Assembly: GCA_009193035.1 (NCBI GenBank)
Contig: SWDT01000028.1
Span: forward strand, 186,001-250,000
DNA length: 64,000 nt
Reading direction: 5' to 3'
Source: Halicephalobus mephisto
Taxonomy: Eukaryota; Nematoda; Chromadorea; Rhabditida; Panagrolaimidae
How positions within the stretch are numbered: position 1 is the stretch's first letter; each line of letters starts with the position of its first letter. Below are positions 16,235 to 27,378 of the stretch, one piece after another. The position numbers were made by a program, and so were the translations under genes. The notes below the pieces were generated by a model. That model saw nothing but the letters and a program-made list of their open reading frames with translations, was not told the DNA's origin and made no database searches.

Positions 16235-17679
16235 ATGCTGTCTCGACTGGTTTCCTCGCGAAGCTATTCTGCAGCGGCGGCCGCTCGTTCTTCCTTCGCT
16301 GCTCCCGTGGAAGACAAGGTTTCCCGTCTCAATAACGGCATTACTGTCAGTTCTGTCGACACCAAAGGTCCGGTTTCTCAATACGTGATTGCTTATCGTG
16401 CTGGAACGAGGTTTGAGCAAGCTGATGAAGCTGGACTTGTCCATCATATCCGCAACGCCATCGGAATCGATTCGAAGAACTATCTGGGAGTCAAGCTTCT
16501 CTGGCAGACCGGATCTATCGGCGGAAATCTCACAGCATCTTCTACCAAGGATTTGCTCATTGTTCAGTTGACTGCGGTGAGTTTTCTGAAGATTTTTATA
16601 TATGAAATTCGTAAGCAATCAAAACCCCCTAATTTGTGTTTTTTGCAGCTCCGCAACCACGCTCCGATTGCTCTTTCGCTTCTCGGAGAATTCTCTCAAC
16701 CTGCTTTCAAGCCTTGGGACCTCGAAGACAACGCTGACCGACTGAAGGTATCTCTCGAAGTCGTCGATCCTTTCGACACCACTGTCGAGCTCCTCCACAA
16801 GGGCGCTTTCCGTAATGGCTCTCTCGGGAACTCTAATTTCTCTCCATCTTTCCAAGCTGGCAAGATCAACTACAAGAAATTGATCAGCTTTGCCCAGTCT
16901 CGTCTGGTTGCCGGAGAAACCGCCATTGTTGGAATCAACGTGGATCACTCCATTCTCCTTCAATTTGCCAATGAGCAAAGCTCGATCCCTGAAGGCCGTG
17001 GTCCAGCTGTTCCTGCTTCTCCTTACATCGGTGGAGATTCCCGTGAAGCCTCTGGAAGTCAACTTGCTCACGTCGCCATTGCTGGAGCTGGAGTTGGTTT
17101 GAATGACGCCAAAGGAGTTGCAGTTCAACAAGTTCTTGCTGCTGCTATTGGTCATGGTCCAGTTACTGCTTATAGTCCTCATCATGGAACTGGAGTTGTT
17201 ACTGAAAACGTTCTCAAGGCCGCCAATCGAAATCCAGTCGGAATTGCCCCTATCAACATTAGCCATAGTGATGCTGGTCTTGTCGGAGTTTATGTTGTTG
17301 CCGATGGATCCAGAATCGAACCGTATGTTCGTGCTGCTGTCGATGGATTGAAGAAACTTGCATCTGATGGTGCTTCTGGTGAAGCTCTTGAAATCGCCAA
17401 GAAGAAGGCTGAGTTGGATGTTTTGATCCGTGGTGAAAACGCTTCTACCGTTGCCGCCGACAGAGCTGCTCAATTACTGGCTTCTGGAGCTGCTCAAAGT
17501 CCAACTGACCTTGTTCAGCAGATTAACGGAGTATCTAGCGAAGATTTGAAGAAGGTTTGTTCAGGAAATATTACGTGTTATTTATTGCATTGTTTCAGGC
17601 TGCCCAAAAACTAGTTTCCAAACTCTCGGTTGGCGCCTACGGATTCATCGCTAACGTTCCGTATGCTGATCAACTCTAG
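16235..17679 (+). CDS. ucr-2: Mitochondrial complex III core protein 2 (UQCRC2 / ucr-2 type)
   Basis: A structural core subunit of the ubiquinol-cytochrome c reductase, inner mitochondrial membrane, matrix side. Exons 16235-16576, 16649-17554 and 17599-17679 give 442 residues. The start MLSRLVSSRSYSAAAAARSS is a typical mitochondrial targeting peptide, rich in Arg/Ser/Ala without acidic residues. A TTCCAG acceptor at 16210 lies 25 bases before ATG. The fold is the M16 peptidase type, but the zinc motif is absent (VHHIRNA replaces HxxEH), as normal for core 2. Recognisable blocks include WQTGSIGGNLTASSTKDLL, HKGAFRNGSLGNS and YSPHHGTGV. Codon use is C-rich and biased as in the 14-3-3 gene. Worms have several ucr-2 paralogues; which one this matches is not decided. 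Confidence 0.9.
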
Positions 17680-18208
17680 GCAATTAACTAGAATAATGGA
17701 TCGATGTTTATTATTGAGGGATTTGACACGATGAAACTAATGTTTCTTGTGCAGGTATAAATGTAGAATTAAATTGAAGAAATTGGATATATCGGTTGCT
17801 ATGACTCCGTTGTTATATCTTGCTGTTGTTATTTTGGTCTTTGAACCTTTCCGTTACCCTTCCGATGAGATTGCAAAATTGGTCGGCCTAGCGAATTTTG
17901 TTTATGCTCTCGAATGGTGTTTTTTCCCAGAGAGCAGTATTGAAATCATGGTTTATTTTTATTGGTTATAGCGTTAGTTTATATTGCGCACTGATTCATT
18001 TGTGGGGTGAACGGTTTTTGATTGATTAAAAACAATCGATTTGTCTGGAAATTGCTTTTTGTTAGAGTTATTAGGCTATTTTTTTGATAAGCACATTGGA
18101 TTTCTAATAATTTTTTTGTCTAATGATATTTTGACTGATTTTTTTAATTTGTGAAATTGTTAATTTTTAGTTTTCAGATCAGAAAGTGGTTTTGATATTT
18201 GAGTCGAA
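17680..18208. other. Spacer between the complex III gene and the first LAMP gene
   Basis: This holds the 3' UTR of the complex III gene and the promoter/5' UTR of the first LAMP gene. A 74-codon reading frame at 17747-17971 has a hydrophobic stretch but no start context or homology I recognise. From 18146 on, the sequence is identical to the region before the second LAMP gene. Confidence 0.5.
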
Positions 18209-19021
18209 ATGAAGGGAATTTCTGTTTTGATCGGTGAGAATTTTGATGATTTTACAGCTTAGATTACGTTGAGATTGGTGTGGATATATTACATTTCAGG
18301 TTTGTTGGCTGGTCTTTCCTTCATTACTGCTTTCCATGCTGCTGTTAAGTATGATGGTAGAGATCAGTATTGTATCATAATGGATGCTGATGCCAGTGGA
18401 ACTATAACTTATGAGACGACGCAAAATAAGACGGAGACGTATAGTTTTACGATTCCTGGTCTTACTTCTGCAGGTGGACAGTGTATGATGGTACAGAATG
18501 GATCGACTTTTGACTCGATCTCTTTGGAATTTTACCCCAATAATGTTAGCCTTCCATCTGCTGTTGGGCATCCATGGAACTTGACTATTGTTTTCAAGGA
18601 AGACTCTAAGCAGACCAACAACGCGTACTCTGTGGGTAGCTATACTTTGTTTGCTGAATTTTACCCTGAATACTTCAAAAATGCTACTCTGTCATCTTAC
18701 ACTTATGTTATGGATGAAAAGGCTGAAAATGAATGGCATGGGGAGAAGAATATCGGATTCACTTGTTCGAAATCTGGATTGTCCTTCAGTAATGATTCCA
18801 GCATTGTCTTCGAACACTTGAAACTCGTTGCCTTTGGACAGTTTGATTCTTCTAACTTCACCGATACTCAAGGATTCGAGCTCTGCAAATTGGATGTCCG
18901 TACTTCTGACCTTGTCCCGATCGTTGTCGGCGCATGTTTGGCTGGCCTTGTCATTGCTGTCCTTATTGCTTATTTGATTGGACGTGCCCGTGCCAAGCGT
19001 CAAGGATATGCTTCTGTCTAA
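18209..19021 (+). CDS. lmp-1: LAMP-family lysosomal membrane glycoprotein, copy A (lmp-1-like)
   Basis: A type I lysosome-associated membrane protein. Exons 18209-18233 and 18300-19021 give 248 residues. A signal peptide (MKGISVLIGLLAGLSFITAF) is split by the intron. The lumenal part is one LAMP domain with four cysteines (QYCIIMDA, GGQCMMV, GFTCSKS, FELCKLD) and many N-glycosylation sequons (NKT, NVS, NLT, NAT, NDS, NFT). The membrane span VPIVVGACLAGLVIAVLIAY closely matches vertebrate LAMPs. The short tail ends GYASV, a tyrosine lysosomal sorting signal of the GYxxΦ type with the correct terminal position. This copy is the most canonical of the three and is probably the ancestral function. 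Naming as lmp-1 is by similarity. Confidence 0.9.
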
Positions 19022-19295
19022 ATGACGGGGTTAATGCTGAAGATTCTTGTTTGAGAAAAACTTATTGCAGGATCCAGAATTTAACATTTTGACGATTGTC
19101 TGAAATTTCGTGTTTATTTATTTGTATGGTTTTTGCCACTTACGGCTGTTTCCTCGTTACTACGTGTCTCATAATTTTAACAGATTTTTGGGTGCCTTTT
19201 TATAAAGTTCTTTGTAGTTGAGGAATGGTGGACATTGGTTATTTTCCAAATTTATTTTTTTGGCTTTTATTTATTTATTATTTTTTGTTTTAGAA

Positions 19296-19595
19296 ATGTC
19301 AAATAACTTTTTTATGATGATGGGGGAGAATTTCTGCTGGTCTGTGGGAGGGGGAGATGACAGGAATCTAGCATCTGGATGGATTTCTCCTGAGGCGGAT
19401 ACTTGTGTTGTGGATTTTACTCATCCTCCTCCGTCGAGGAAAGAGAAAAGTGACAATACGATGTATCATAAGAAATTTTACAATGGTGGGTTATTGGATT
19501 TTGATGGTGATGTAATTAGTGTTTTTAGATTTTGGAGATCTCTTTGCGAAGAAATAAGGGTTGTTCGGAATTGGAATTGTAATTTACTGGAATAA
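19296..19595 (+). CDS. Possible small gene, 99 codons, unrecognised
   Basis: The reading frame starts MSNNFFMMMGENFCWSV three bases after a good acceptor (TTTTGTTTTAG, ending 19293) and runs to 19595, where the stop overlaps an AATAAA. It lies 275 bases after the LAMP A stop on the same strand, a spacing that would fit a downstream operon gene. The protein has no domain I recognise. No intron or conserved motif backs it, so it may be non-coding. Confidence 0.3.
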   Translation: MSNNFFMMMGENFCWSVGGGDDRNLASGWISPEADTCVVDFTHPPPSRKEKSDNTMYHKKFYNGGLLDFDGDVISVFRFWRSLCEEIRVVRNWNCNLLE

Positions 19596-20447
19596 AAACT
19601 TGATTTCGAAAGTATTGGGAACAATCCTGTGCAGTAGTGAATAGTTTTGACGTGAAAAGTAGAATTTAACGAAGGTATTTTGGAGTTATTGTATCAGTTA
19701 GTACCGTATTTGGAGACGGATTTGAATGATGATTTTTGGGATTAAAATGTTTATGGTTCTGAATTTTGGAGAACAGTCAATCTGAAGTAGAATTTGAGAT
19801 TTATCAGACTACCGTAGTTTAGATGTTCCTGGAATATCAGGTTTTTTGATACAAGAAATTTAAAAAAAATTAAAATTAATAATAAATTTTTTGAAATTGG
19901 ACTTTTTTAAACGAATTTTTAATTATTGATTAAAATGCAATTCATCGAATTTCAATGATGAATCGAAAGATTTTGGAAAATTCTAAAAATTTTTAAATTT
20001 ATTTTTGTAATTTTTAAAAATAATCAAATTTGTCTTATATCAAAAAATAATTTTTAAATTATATTTTCGAAAAATTACAAAATTAAATTTAACGAAAATG
20101 GCATTACGGTATTTGTAAAATTTTCTATTTCAATCAATTTTTGCGAAAGTTGATGACTCACACATCGAAGGATGATTTATAACTTTTTTAACAAACAGGA
20201 TCTCGCTTTACTAAGTCATGGTTTTTCAAATTTGATTACGAAATATTTTTCAAATCAATAATTTCTGTATACACAAAAAAACATAACTTTTGACACTATA
20301 AAAATTGCAAAATGTAACACAATCGTCTGATTTTTTATGAATATTCGACATTTGTGACGAAATTGCAACTTAAAAGTGACAATTTAAATTTGTTAATGAA
20401 CTAAAAGTTACACTTGTTTTTATGCATTTAGATAAAAAACCTCAAAA

Positions 20448-20663
20448 ATGTCGGAAATTTATCGAAAAGTAATAAATTTACAAACAGGACAGGAAGTAGT
20501 TGTTGTGACTTCAGTTGTGTCGACGGAATCGAAGGTAAAAAGAGGAATAGAAAATAAAGAGAAAACCAAAAAATACGTATTTCGCACTCACGTAAAAGAG
20601 GAAAAACGGAGAAAGAAGAATCTCGCAACGAAAAGAAGAAAACGCAGGAGGAAAAACTTGTAA
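20448..20663 (+). CDS. Possible small basic protein, 71 residues
   Basis: An ATG frame coding MSEIYRKVINLQTGQEVVVV and then a strongly basic C-terminal half (KRRKKNLATKRRKRRRKNL), which looks like a nuclear/nucleolar or nucleic-acid-binding tail. AATAAA lies at about 20681, a few bases after the stop, and the frame begins directly after an AT-rich promoter-like stretch. No family is recognised. It stands alone between two LAMP copies on the same strand. The chance of a spurious frame remains substantial. Confidence 0.4.
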   Translation: MSEIYRKVINLQTGQEVVVVTSVVSTESKVKRGIENKEKTKKYVFRTHVKEEKRRKKNLATKRRKRRRKNL

Positions 20664-21659
20664 TTTTTATTTTTTTTAAGTAATAAATTTTTGCGTTTTT
20701 GCTTTGCGGTGAATTGCTACTCTTAATATCTGGTCCCGACTAGTGGAAAAAGTAGACTTCGAAGTACTCTTCACAGGTTGGATTATTCTTTTGATGAAAC
20801 CTCAAACTTGAATAATTAAACAATTTTATAAAAAATACGACGTTACTAATTGTGGAAGATAATAGGTACACACAACGACGTGTGGAGGTGGTCCTAACCT
20901 CGATGAAACTGCGTCAGAATTTGTAACTTAACGTGGTGGATAAGATTAGAAAAATACATATCTCAAAAATGCTCTTCGGAGATCCATGTTCACATCGGTG
21001 ATCAGACACCGATCTGCCTATGATTGCAATACCCGTTGATTGAATACAGGAAGCCTTTTATCTTTTTCATAAAAAACACGATACAATATAAAATTAAAGT
21101 TAAAAAAAGATAGTTTTCGTTTCTAACAAATAAAAAACGTTTTTTCTTTCCTCGACGAAGCGGATGCAGTCCGTTGATGGGCAACCTACTGTATTCTTTA
21201 CAATAGTAAAGGTTTGAACTGTATTTCGTAATTCTTATACAACAAGAGCAGTGATTTCAGAATCGTTACCGTATCCACTCACATCATCAAGTATCAATTT
21301 TTGAGACGAAATGGAAGACGCCCTAATGGATCTCCCACATTACTAATAATACGGTAACTTAGTAAATCACACTCATTTCTGACTTCTTAACATCATCAGA
21401 TTAGTAAAGTTGGAAATGGTAACTTTGTATTTCGCAATATGGTTTATAAAAGACCGTTGGAATTGCTTTCTCCAGATTATCTGCTTCCTAAACGGGAACT
21501 TCAGTGATCGCCTCTACTGCACGCTGGTTCCTTTGGAGAATACAACTCGTGCTTGATCTAAAGTAATCAATTTAGGAATTGCTTTTTAGTTCCAATTATT
21601 GGGTAATTTTTACCAACAGTGGATTTCATAGTAGTTATCTGTTTATCACTATCTCGAAA
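20664..21659. other. Intergenic stretch before LAMP copy B
   Basis: No gene is seen. The part near 21240-21470 (CCGTATCC, TACTAATAATACGGTAACTT, AGTAATCA-like words) loosely resembles the region before copy C (22980-23230), as expected if promoter DNA was duplicated with the LAMP genes. Confidence 0.4.
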
Positions 21660-21722
21660 AATTTGTGAAATTGTTAATTTTTAGTTTTCAGATCAGAAAG
21701 TGGTTTTGATATTTGAGTCGAA

Positions 21723-22535
21723 ATGAAGGGAATTTCTGTTTTGATCGGTGAGAATTTTGATGATTTTACAGCTTAGATTACGTTGAGATTGGTGTGGATA
21801 TATTACATTTCAGGTTTGTTGGCTGGTCTTTCCTTCATTACTGCTTTCCATGTTGCTGTAGAAAATAAATATACATCCAAATACTGTATCATCATGGATG
21901 CCGAAGCTAACGGAACTATTACTTATAAAACTACAGAAAATAAAACTGAAACATTCAACTTCACGATTACTCCTACTAACGGTACATATGGAAGATGTTT
22001 CAACGAAACACATGAAACAAATACTGAGTCTGTTGATTTGAAGTTCTACCCGAACAATATTCAACTGAAGAACAATGAAACTTGGCCATGGATACTCAGG
22101 ATCGTCTTTGAGAAAGATCCCGAGAAGAAAAATAACGCTTATATTATTAAAAAGTATAACCTCCATGCTGTGTTCTACCGACAACACTTCCCAAACGCCA
22201 TGAAGAAAAGAGATACTTATACAATGGACAACAAAACAGAACATGAATGGCACGGGGAGAAAAATCTTGGATATACTTGTTCCAAGTCTGAATTGTCTCT
22301 CAAAAACAACTCCAAAATTGTCTTTGAACACTTGAAACTCGTTGCTTTTGGACAGTTTGATTCTATCGAATTTCCCAAACCTCAAAAATTCAAAGATTGC
22401 AAATCTCATATCTATACTTCTCACTTAGCTCTGATTATTGTCGGAATTTTCTTGCTTCTAACTGTCATCATTGTCGGCATTGCTTATGTGGTTCATCGTG
22501 CACGTGCCAATCATCAAGAATATCCTTCTATTTAA
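21723..22535 (+). CDS. LAMP-family membrane glycoprotein, copy B
   Basis: Exons 21723-21747 and 21814-22535 give 248 residues: the same signal peptide as copy A, one LAMP domain with the four cysteines (KYCIIMDA, YGRCFNE, GYTCSKS, FKDCKSH), about eight N-glycosylation sequons, a membrane span (LALIIVGIFLLLTVIIVGIAY) and a tail ending EYPSI, still a YxxΦ sorting motif. The sequence is a mosaic: 193 bases covering the 5' UTR, exon 1, intron and signal peptide are identical to copy A, while 93 bases just downstream (21876-21968) are identical to copy C. A miniature element sits in its 3' UTR. Function is inferred from family only. Confidence 0.85.
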
Positions 22536-22593
22536 CAAACAAGATGAATCTCGAAGATTCTCATTCAAGAAAACCACATTCGATTACGAAATA

Positions 22594-22738
22594 CCGTATT
22601 TGCTCTATTTGTGGCACATGTGCCACTATTTTTCGATCGATCTATCAGGAACTTGTATGTTATCTAACTTTATTGTTGCACATATCAGCTTCCTTTCATC
22701 CAAACCTTCAGGATGTGCCACAAATAGAGCAAATACGG
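22594..22738. mobile_element. MITE with 29-bp perfect terminal inverted repeats
   Basis: Arms at 22591-22619 and 22713-22741 are perfect inverted copies (ATACCGTATTTGCTCTATTT onward). With TA taken as target duplication (22592-22593 and 22739-22740), the element is 145 bp, CCGTATTTGC to GCAAATACGG, typical of Tc1/mariner-type MITEs. It lies 58 bases after the LAMP B stop. Copies A and C keep recognisable 3' UTR similarity without the insertion, so it arrived after the duplication. Confidence 0.85.
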
Positions 22739-22878
22739 TATATAATTTAACAGTTTCATCGTTGTTTAAAATTTCACATATGTTTGTTGTTATTTTTATT
22801 CGCTGCAGTTTTTTTCTTAATACGTGTATTGTAATTCAATAAATTTCCGGGATTTTTTTAATAAAGTAATTTATAATC

Positions 22879-22937
22879 TGGCTCCGCGGGAGACCGCGCC
22901 CATGCAACAGCTAGAGCAATTTGTATTGTATTGTATT
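22879..22937 (+). mobile_element. 59-bp 5'-truncated LINE/SINE insertion with 13-bp target duplication
   Basis: A GC-rich scrap (TGGCTCCGCGGGAGACCGCG onward) ends in a (TATTG)n tail and is bracketed by GTAATTTATAATC at 22866-22878 and 22938-22950. The perfect 13-base duplication and microsatellite tail identify it as target-primed reverse transcription of just the end of a non-LTR element. Confidence 0.75.
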
Positions 22938-23379
22938 GTAATTTATAATCGAAAAAGTATAACAAAGTTTTTTCATCAATCTACATTACTAACTCCATAA
23001 AACATTAGTAAATGGTAATTTTCCTTGAGTTTACAATAACATCAAGTTAGTCATGTGATTTTGAAATTAGTAATTCTACATTTGAAAACACAAATTACAA
23101 AAAAACGTTTAATTCGGGTTTTTCTACATCTATTTCCCAAATAGTAACCTCAGTAATCGAATTCTCTGTGGAATGATTCATTTAAAAGACAATTCGTAAC
23201 TGATAAGTAATTCCTTCGGAAATTACGTTTAATTTTCATTAGGAAATAAGTTTTTATAAATATATTTCTTATTTAATAGTTCTAAATTAATATTATTGTG
23301 ATACATTTCTGAATTCGTGAAGTTACAGCTTTTGATTTTTGTTTTCAGATTGAATAGCAACTTCAATCTTTGAGTCAAG

Positions 23380-24198
23380 ATGAAAGCACTTCATGTTTTG
23401 ATCGGTAAGGACTTCGAAAATTTGATTTAGATGTTGGTTATTTAAAAATTGATGTTGATGTCTTGTATTCCAGGTTTATTAGCGTGTGTTTCCTTCATTA
23501 CTGCTTTCCATGCCACTGTAGAAGACAAATATACGTCCAAATACTGTATCATCATGGATGCCGAAGCTAACGGAACTATTACTTATAAAACTACAGAAAA
23601 TAAAACTGAAACATTCAACTTCACGATTTCTGCTCTTCATGATTCATACGGTAAATGTTTCGACGAACCAAGTGGATTGACTTCTGAGTCAATTGTTCTG
23701 GAATTTTACCCGAACAACATTAAACCGAAGACTAATGATACTGAACCATGGAAATTGGCAGTCACTTTCAATGAAGGTTCTAACTCGGACAAAAAATCCT
23801 ATTTTCTGGAAAATTACACTCTTTATGCTGAGTTTTATCCTGAATATTTCGAACATGTTGATAACCAATCTCACATTTACACTAAGAGCAACAAGTCTGG
23901 ATCTGTTTTGTCTCGGGATAAGAACATTGGATATTCTTGTAAAGAATTTAAATTACTTCTCGACGAGAATTCCAAGATCGTCTTTGAACATCTGAAAGTT
24001 GCTGCTTTTGGACAATTTGATTCTGGAAACTTTACCGATAATCAAAAATTCCTGGATTGCGAAACACACATGAATACCCCTTCTCATGTCCTGCTTATTA
24101 TCTGTGTCTGCAGCGTTGTCGTTACTGTCCTCGTCGTTATGGCCTTCTTAGTTATATATCGTCGCAGAAGAACTCTAGAATACAATTTGTTTAATTGA
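23380..24198 (+). CDS. LAMP-family membrane glycoprotein, copy C
   Basis: Exons 23380-23404 and 23474-24198 give 249 residues. The signal peptide MKALHVLIGLLACVSFITAF differs from copies A and B. One LAMP domain has the four cysteines (KYCIIMDA, YGKCFDE, GYSCKEF, FLDCETH) and several sequons. The span VLLIICVCSVVVTVLVVMAF is followed by a basic stop-transfer (RRRR) and a tail ending EYNLFN. YNLF is a YxxΦ motif, but it is followed by one further residue, so it is less canonical than GYASV. It keeps the 3' UTR words seen after copies A and B (AATACGTGTATCGTAATT), evidence of tandem duplication. Its own role is unknown. Confidence 0.85.
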
Positions 24199-24589
24199 AG
24201 AACTTAATCTTTGAGATTTTCATTTGAGATTTTTATTCTATTACAAAATGTAAAATTCAGCATTTTAATAATTTTTAACTTTCATCTATATTTTTGTAAT
24301 TCACCACAATTTCTTGGTTAATACGTGTATCGTAATTTTAACAAGTTTCCCGATGTTTTAAATAAATTTCGTAATATTTGAAATTGAATTTTTGCAATTT
24401 TTCGAATTTGATTTTTATTTTTCCTAAATAATAACAGTGATTTCAGGCTTTCATTGTTATTGTTAGATCGTAACTAAGGGCTCCTGATCCGCATGTAGAC
24501 GAGAAATATATAAAACAACTTTATGGAGCTGAAAGCACGAGATATAAAACAACTTTACAAAAATTACTGTGCAATCGTACGCCTTTCGT

Positions 24590-24970
24590 TGGTCCTGTTG
24601 TTGTTTATTGCCTCTTCCAACAGTTATGTATTTGGTACAAAATCGGGGAATAACGTCTTCATAGCTGTGATTGGGTCAGTCCAAAGATGGTAAAGTTGAA
24701 TGGTTCGGTTCTTTGCTGGGCATTTCGGGAAACGTTGAACGGTCTGTTTCCTGGCACCACAGTCTGGGCATGTAGCTGGGTACTGAGGATTGATTCTGTT
24801 TCGATAGTCTGCCAATTTGCTGCAAAATCTAGAGCATAGTTGGGCCAGTGTTGTTCTCGCACCCCGTGGGAGTTGATCTTCTTCTTGGGAAATTTCCGGC
24901 GGTCGATGTTTCAGAATTGGGTTATCTCCGAGGGAATTCGTTGGTCCTCAGGGTATTTCCCTTCGAGATC
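24590..24970 (-). mobile_element. Relic of a non-LTR retrotransposon (3' end)
   Basis: Read on the minus strand, an open frame ending at 24624 carries the C-terminal region of LINE reverse transcriptases: LPRGARTTLAQL, then a degenerate zinc knuckle (ATCPDCGARKQTVQRF, KCPAKN) and LWTDPITAMK. The conserved His of the knuckle appears lost (QRF for the usual EHL-like motif). The stop is followed by AATAAACAACAACAGG, as at LINE 3' ends. No reverse-transcriptase core remains, so the copy is 5'-truncated and dead. Confidence 0.7.
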
Positions 24971-26775
24971 AACATTGTGTGGCTTATATTCAAATAGATT
25001 ATGCGCAATCCAACAGTCATTAAGTAGCATATCCATAGTACCTCCATGCAGATATGTTACTTGATATTTTTTCATTATTTCTTCAGCAAAATTTTCAGGG
25101 AGAATTTTAATGATGGAACTGACGGTGATGATCTATTCTCTATTTGGTTTTTTTGAAAACATGTTGTTTAACATTCCGATTGCCGATTGTAACAAAAGTA
25201 ACATTTTGTAGAAAATTGAATGTTGATTCTAATGGTGTATAATAATCATGGAAAGAAATTTAATTTAATTTATAAAACATGAAAAATTCCATGTAATTGT
25301 ATTCGAAAAAATTAATAATTCAATTAATAAGAAATTTAGTGAGATTTTTTCCACTGAATAGAATAAACAAGATCTTAGATATCAATTGGTATGAGAACCA
25401 CCTAATTCCATTAATTGTGGACCGAGATATACCAAATTTCATTAATACTCCAACATGATTCTTATTAGACTTATTTTTATAATATTCCAAATTAAGGAAA
25501 TTAATAAATTTTATGTTACAGAACATCGTTGATTACATTATTATATGAGGAATATCTAAATTCTCAATCACTATTTCCAAGAGGAAAAAATTATAAAAAT
25601 ATTCAAAAATACTAACATGATTGTTTTGATGCAAAAAAGTAATTTTTTTAAATTCATAGTATTTTTATTGAATTTAATGAGTTAAAAAATTTCTTTGGTA
25701 GATGTTCGGATGATTTATATTAAATGATAATAAAAATGTAACAGATTTCAAAAAATCAATTTTCTGCTAAAATCAAGAGGGAGAATTATGGAAAATTTTC
25801 GAAATTAACAAATCGTTATGAAATTTAATAAAATAATTATAAAAAAAAATAAAATTTCTTCAATTGTTACGGTCGAATTATTTCTTTCTGAATTTAATCA
25901 AATTGTTTTTCTCTAACTTTACAGTTAAGTTATTTCTTAATCTGCAACCAAGGAATGAAATATACATATAAATTACGAAATCTGGATTCGACTCCCAGCC
26001 GAGGACCAATCTTACATTACTAGGTTAGCTTCCTGTCGAGGGCTGTAAAACTGGGCCTGAACTCTCTGGATAACTATATTCGATGGTACTCACGGCAAAT
26101 TACTGGTTCTGTGGTCTTAATGTTAACCACATCCAGACGATACCTACGAGATCCAAAAAAAGAAGATATTCGTACAGCCAGAAGATCACTGATCACTGAC
26201 CATAGAACACCGCTTTTTTCGTCTTCTTGTTGTTGATCCCCAGCAGTTGTTTGCCTCCAATTTTTGTAGTCATTTTCTCTACTTGTTGTGTGAATTACTC
26301 TCAGTTGAAAATACGGTATGGTCCGAAAAATGTTTTTCGATCACAACTTGCTTCGAAATTGTCATCCCAGGATCTCCGTTTGTGATCAACTATAGCTCCA
26401 CAAGATTTATCATTTAAGTCCTCTTCTGTCTCTCCAAAGTCTTCTCTTTCAGAAATTATGACGCGAAATATAAACTTTTCCCTAATAAAAAATCGAGAAT
26501 TTATACCGTACATAACTGATTTCAAAAATAACTTGGTGAAATTCTGGCGGCTTTCCCAGAAAAAAAATACAGAACACTTTGTGGTTTTGATGACATCACT
26601 CCAGATACCTTTTCTGATTTTTTATGAATTATTGAAATTATCGTTCAAAAAGTTGTTAGTTTTTTCAACTTTATGTTCTCCGAATAAATTTCAGAAGTCA
26701 GGAACTTTTAAGGTAATTCAAAAGACGTAGTAACGTAAGCTTTTCGGTCTTCTGAACATTACTTTATTAACGTGA
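24971..26775. other. Gene-poor AT-rich region
   Basis: No gene is supported. 25975-26200 is more GC-rich than its surroundings and contains, on the minus strand, GGGAGTCGAATCCAG. This resembles a Pol III B box or the tail of a SINE, but no cloverleaf could be formed. The rest is AT-rich unique sequence. Confidence 0.45.
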
Positions 26776-27246
26776 AATCAAATTTAATTTAAAATTTTTT
26801 CTGTTGGAATCTGTAATGAAATTACTGATTTTTTCATGATTTTCATTCTTTTCATTTCACAATATTGTTTTCAAGATGAATTTCGAAATCAGGATCTTCA
26901 GATTCAGCGTCAGTGGATTCTGAAGGTGTCTAACATCAAAATCAACATCGAAGTTTTTTTCTTGAATAAATCAATTTAAAGAAAGGCGATGATTATGTTA
27001 TGACATCATTTGTCATCAAAATTTAAGGGTTCTGAATCCGGTTATCAACATTTGGAGTTAAATATTATTAAAACACAAAGATTTTGATGTCAAACACCTT
27101 CAGAATCCACTGACGCTGAATCTGAAGATCCTGAGTTCGAAATCAATCTTCAAAACAGTATTGTGAGATGAAAAGAATGAAAATCATGAAAAAATCAGCA
27201 ATTTCATTACAGATTCCAACAGAAAAAATTTAAAATTGAATTTGAC
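26776..27246. repeat. Long foldback (imperfect inverted repeat, about 170-bp arms)
   Basis: Arms 26776-26944 and 27080-27246 are reverse complements with only scattered mismatches, sharing for example TTCAGATTCAGCGTCAGTGG and TTTTTCATGATTTTCATTC. The spacer is about 135 bases. The right arm ends 132 bases before the isovaleryl-CoA dehydrogenase start. A foldback transposon or MITE is the likely origin. If transcribed it would form a long hairpin. Confidence 0.8.
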
Positions 27247-27378
27247 CTCTAGTTAATCCAGCTACTGAAAAACACTGGCCTAAAAACGAGAGAATTTCGA
27301 TATCAGCATGAAAGAGAAAATATCGCCGAGAAACAACTATTATATAAACATTATTAATAATTCTTTTTTTTAGAAACA

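Noticed and set aside
16619..17473. 284-codon minus-strand frame
   Set aside because: It is the antisense of the complex III core 2 coding exon; low-complexity Ser/Asn-rich product caused by the codon bias of the real gene.
17747..17971. 74-codon frame with a hydrophobic segment
   Set aside because: Lies in the 3' region of the complex III gene, no recognisable family and no good start; kept only as a note.
18692..19003. Minus-strand frame over LAMP A
   Set aside because: Shadow of the LAMP reading frame.
21810..22424. 204-codon minus-strand frame
   Set aside because: Antisense shadow of the LAMP copy B coding exon.
25975..26200. Possible tRNA or SINE (B-box-like GGGAGTCGAATCCAG on the minus strand)
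   Set aside because: No cloverleaf, A box or terminal structure could be found; more likely a repeat tail.
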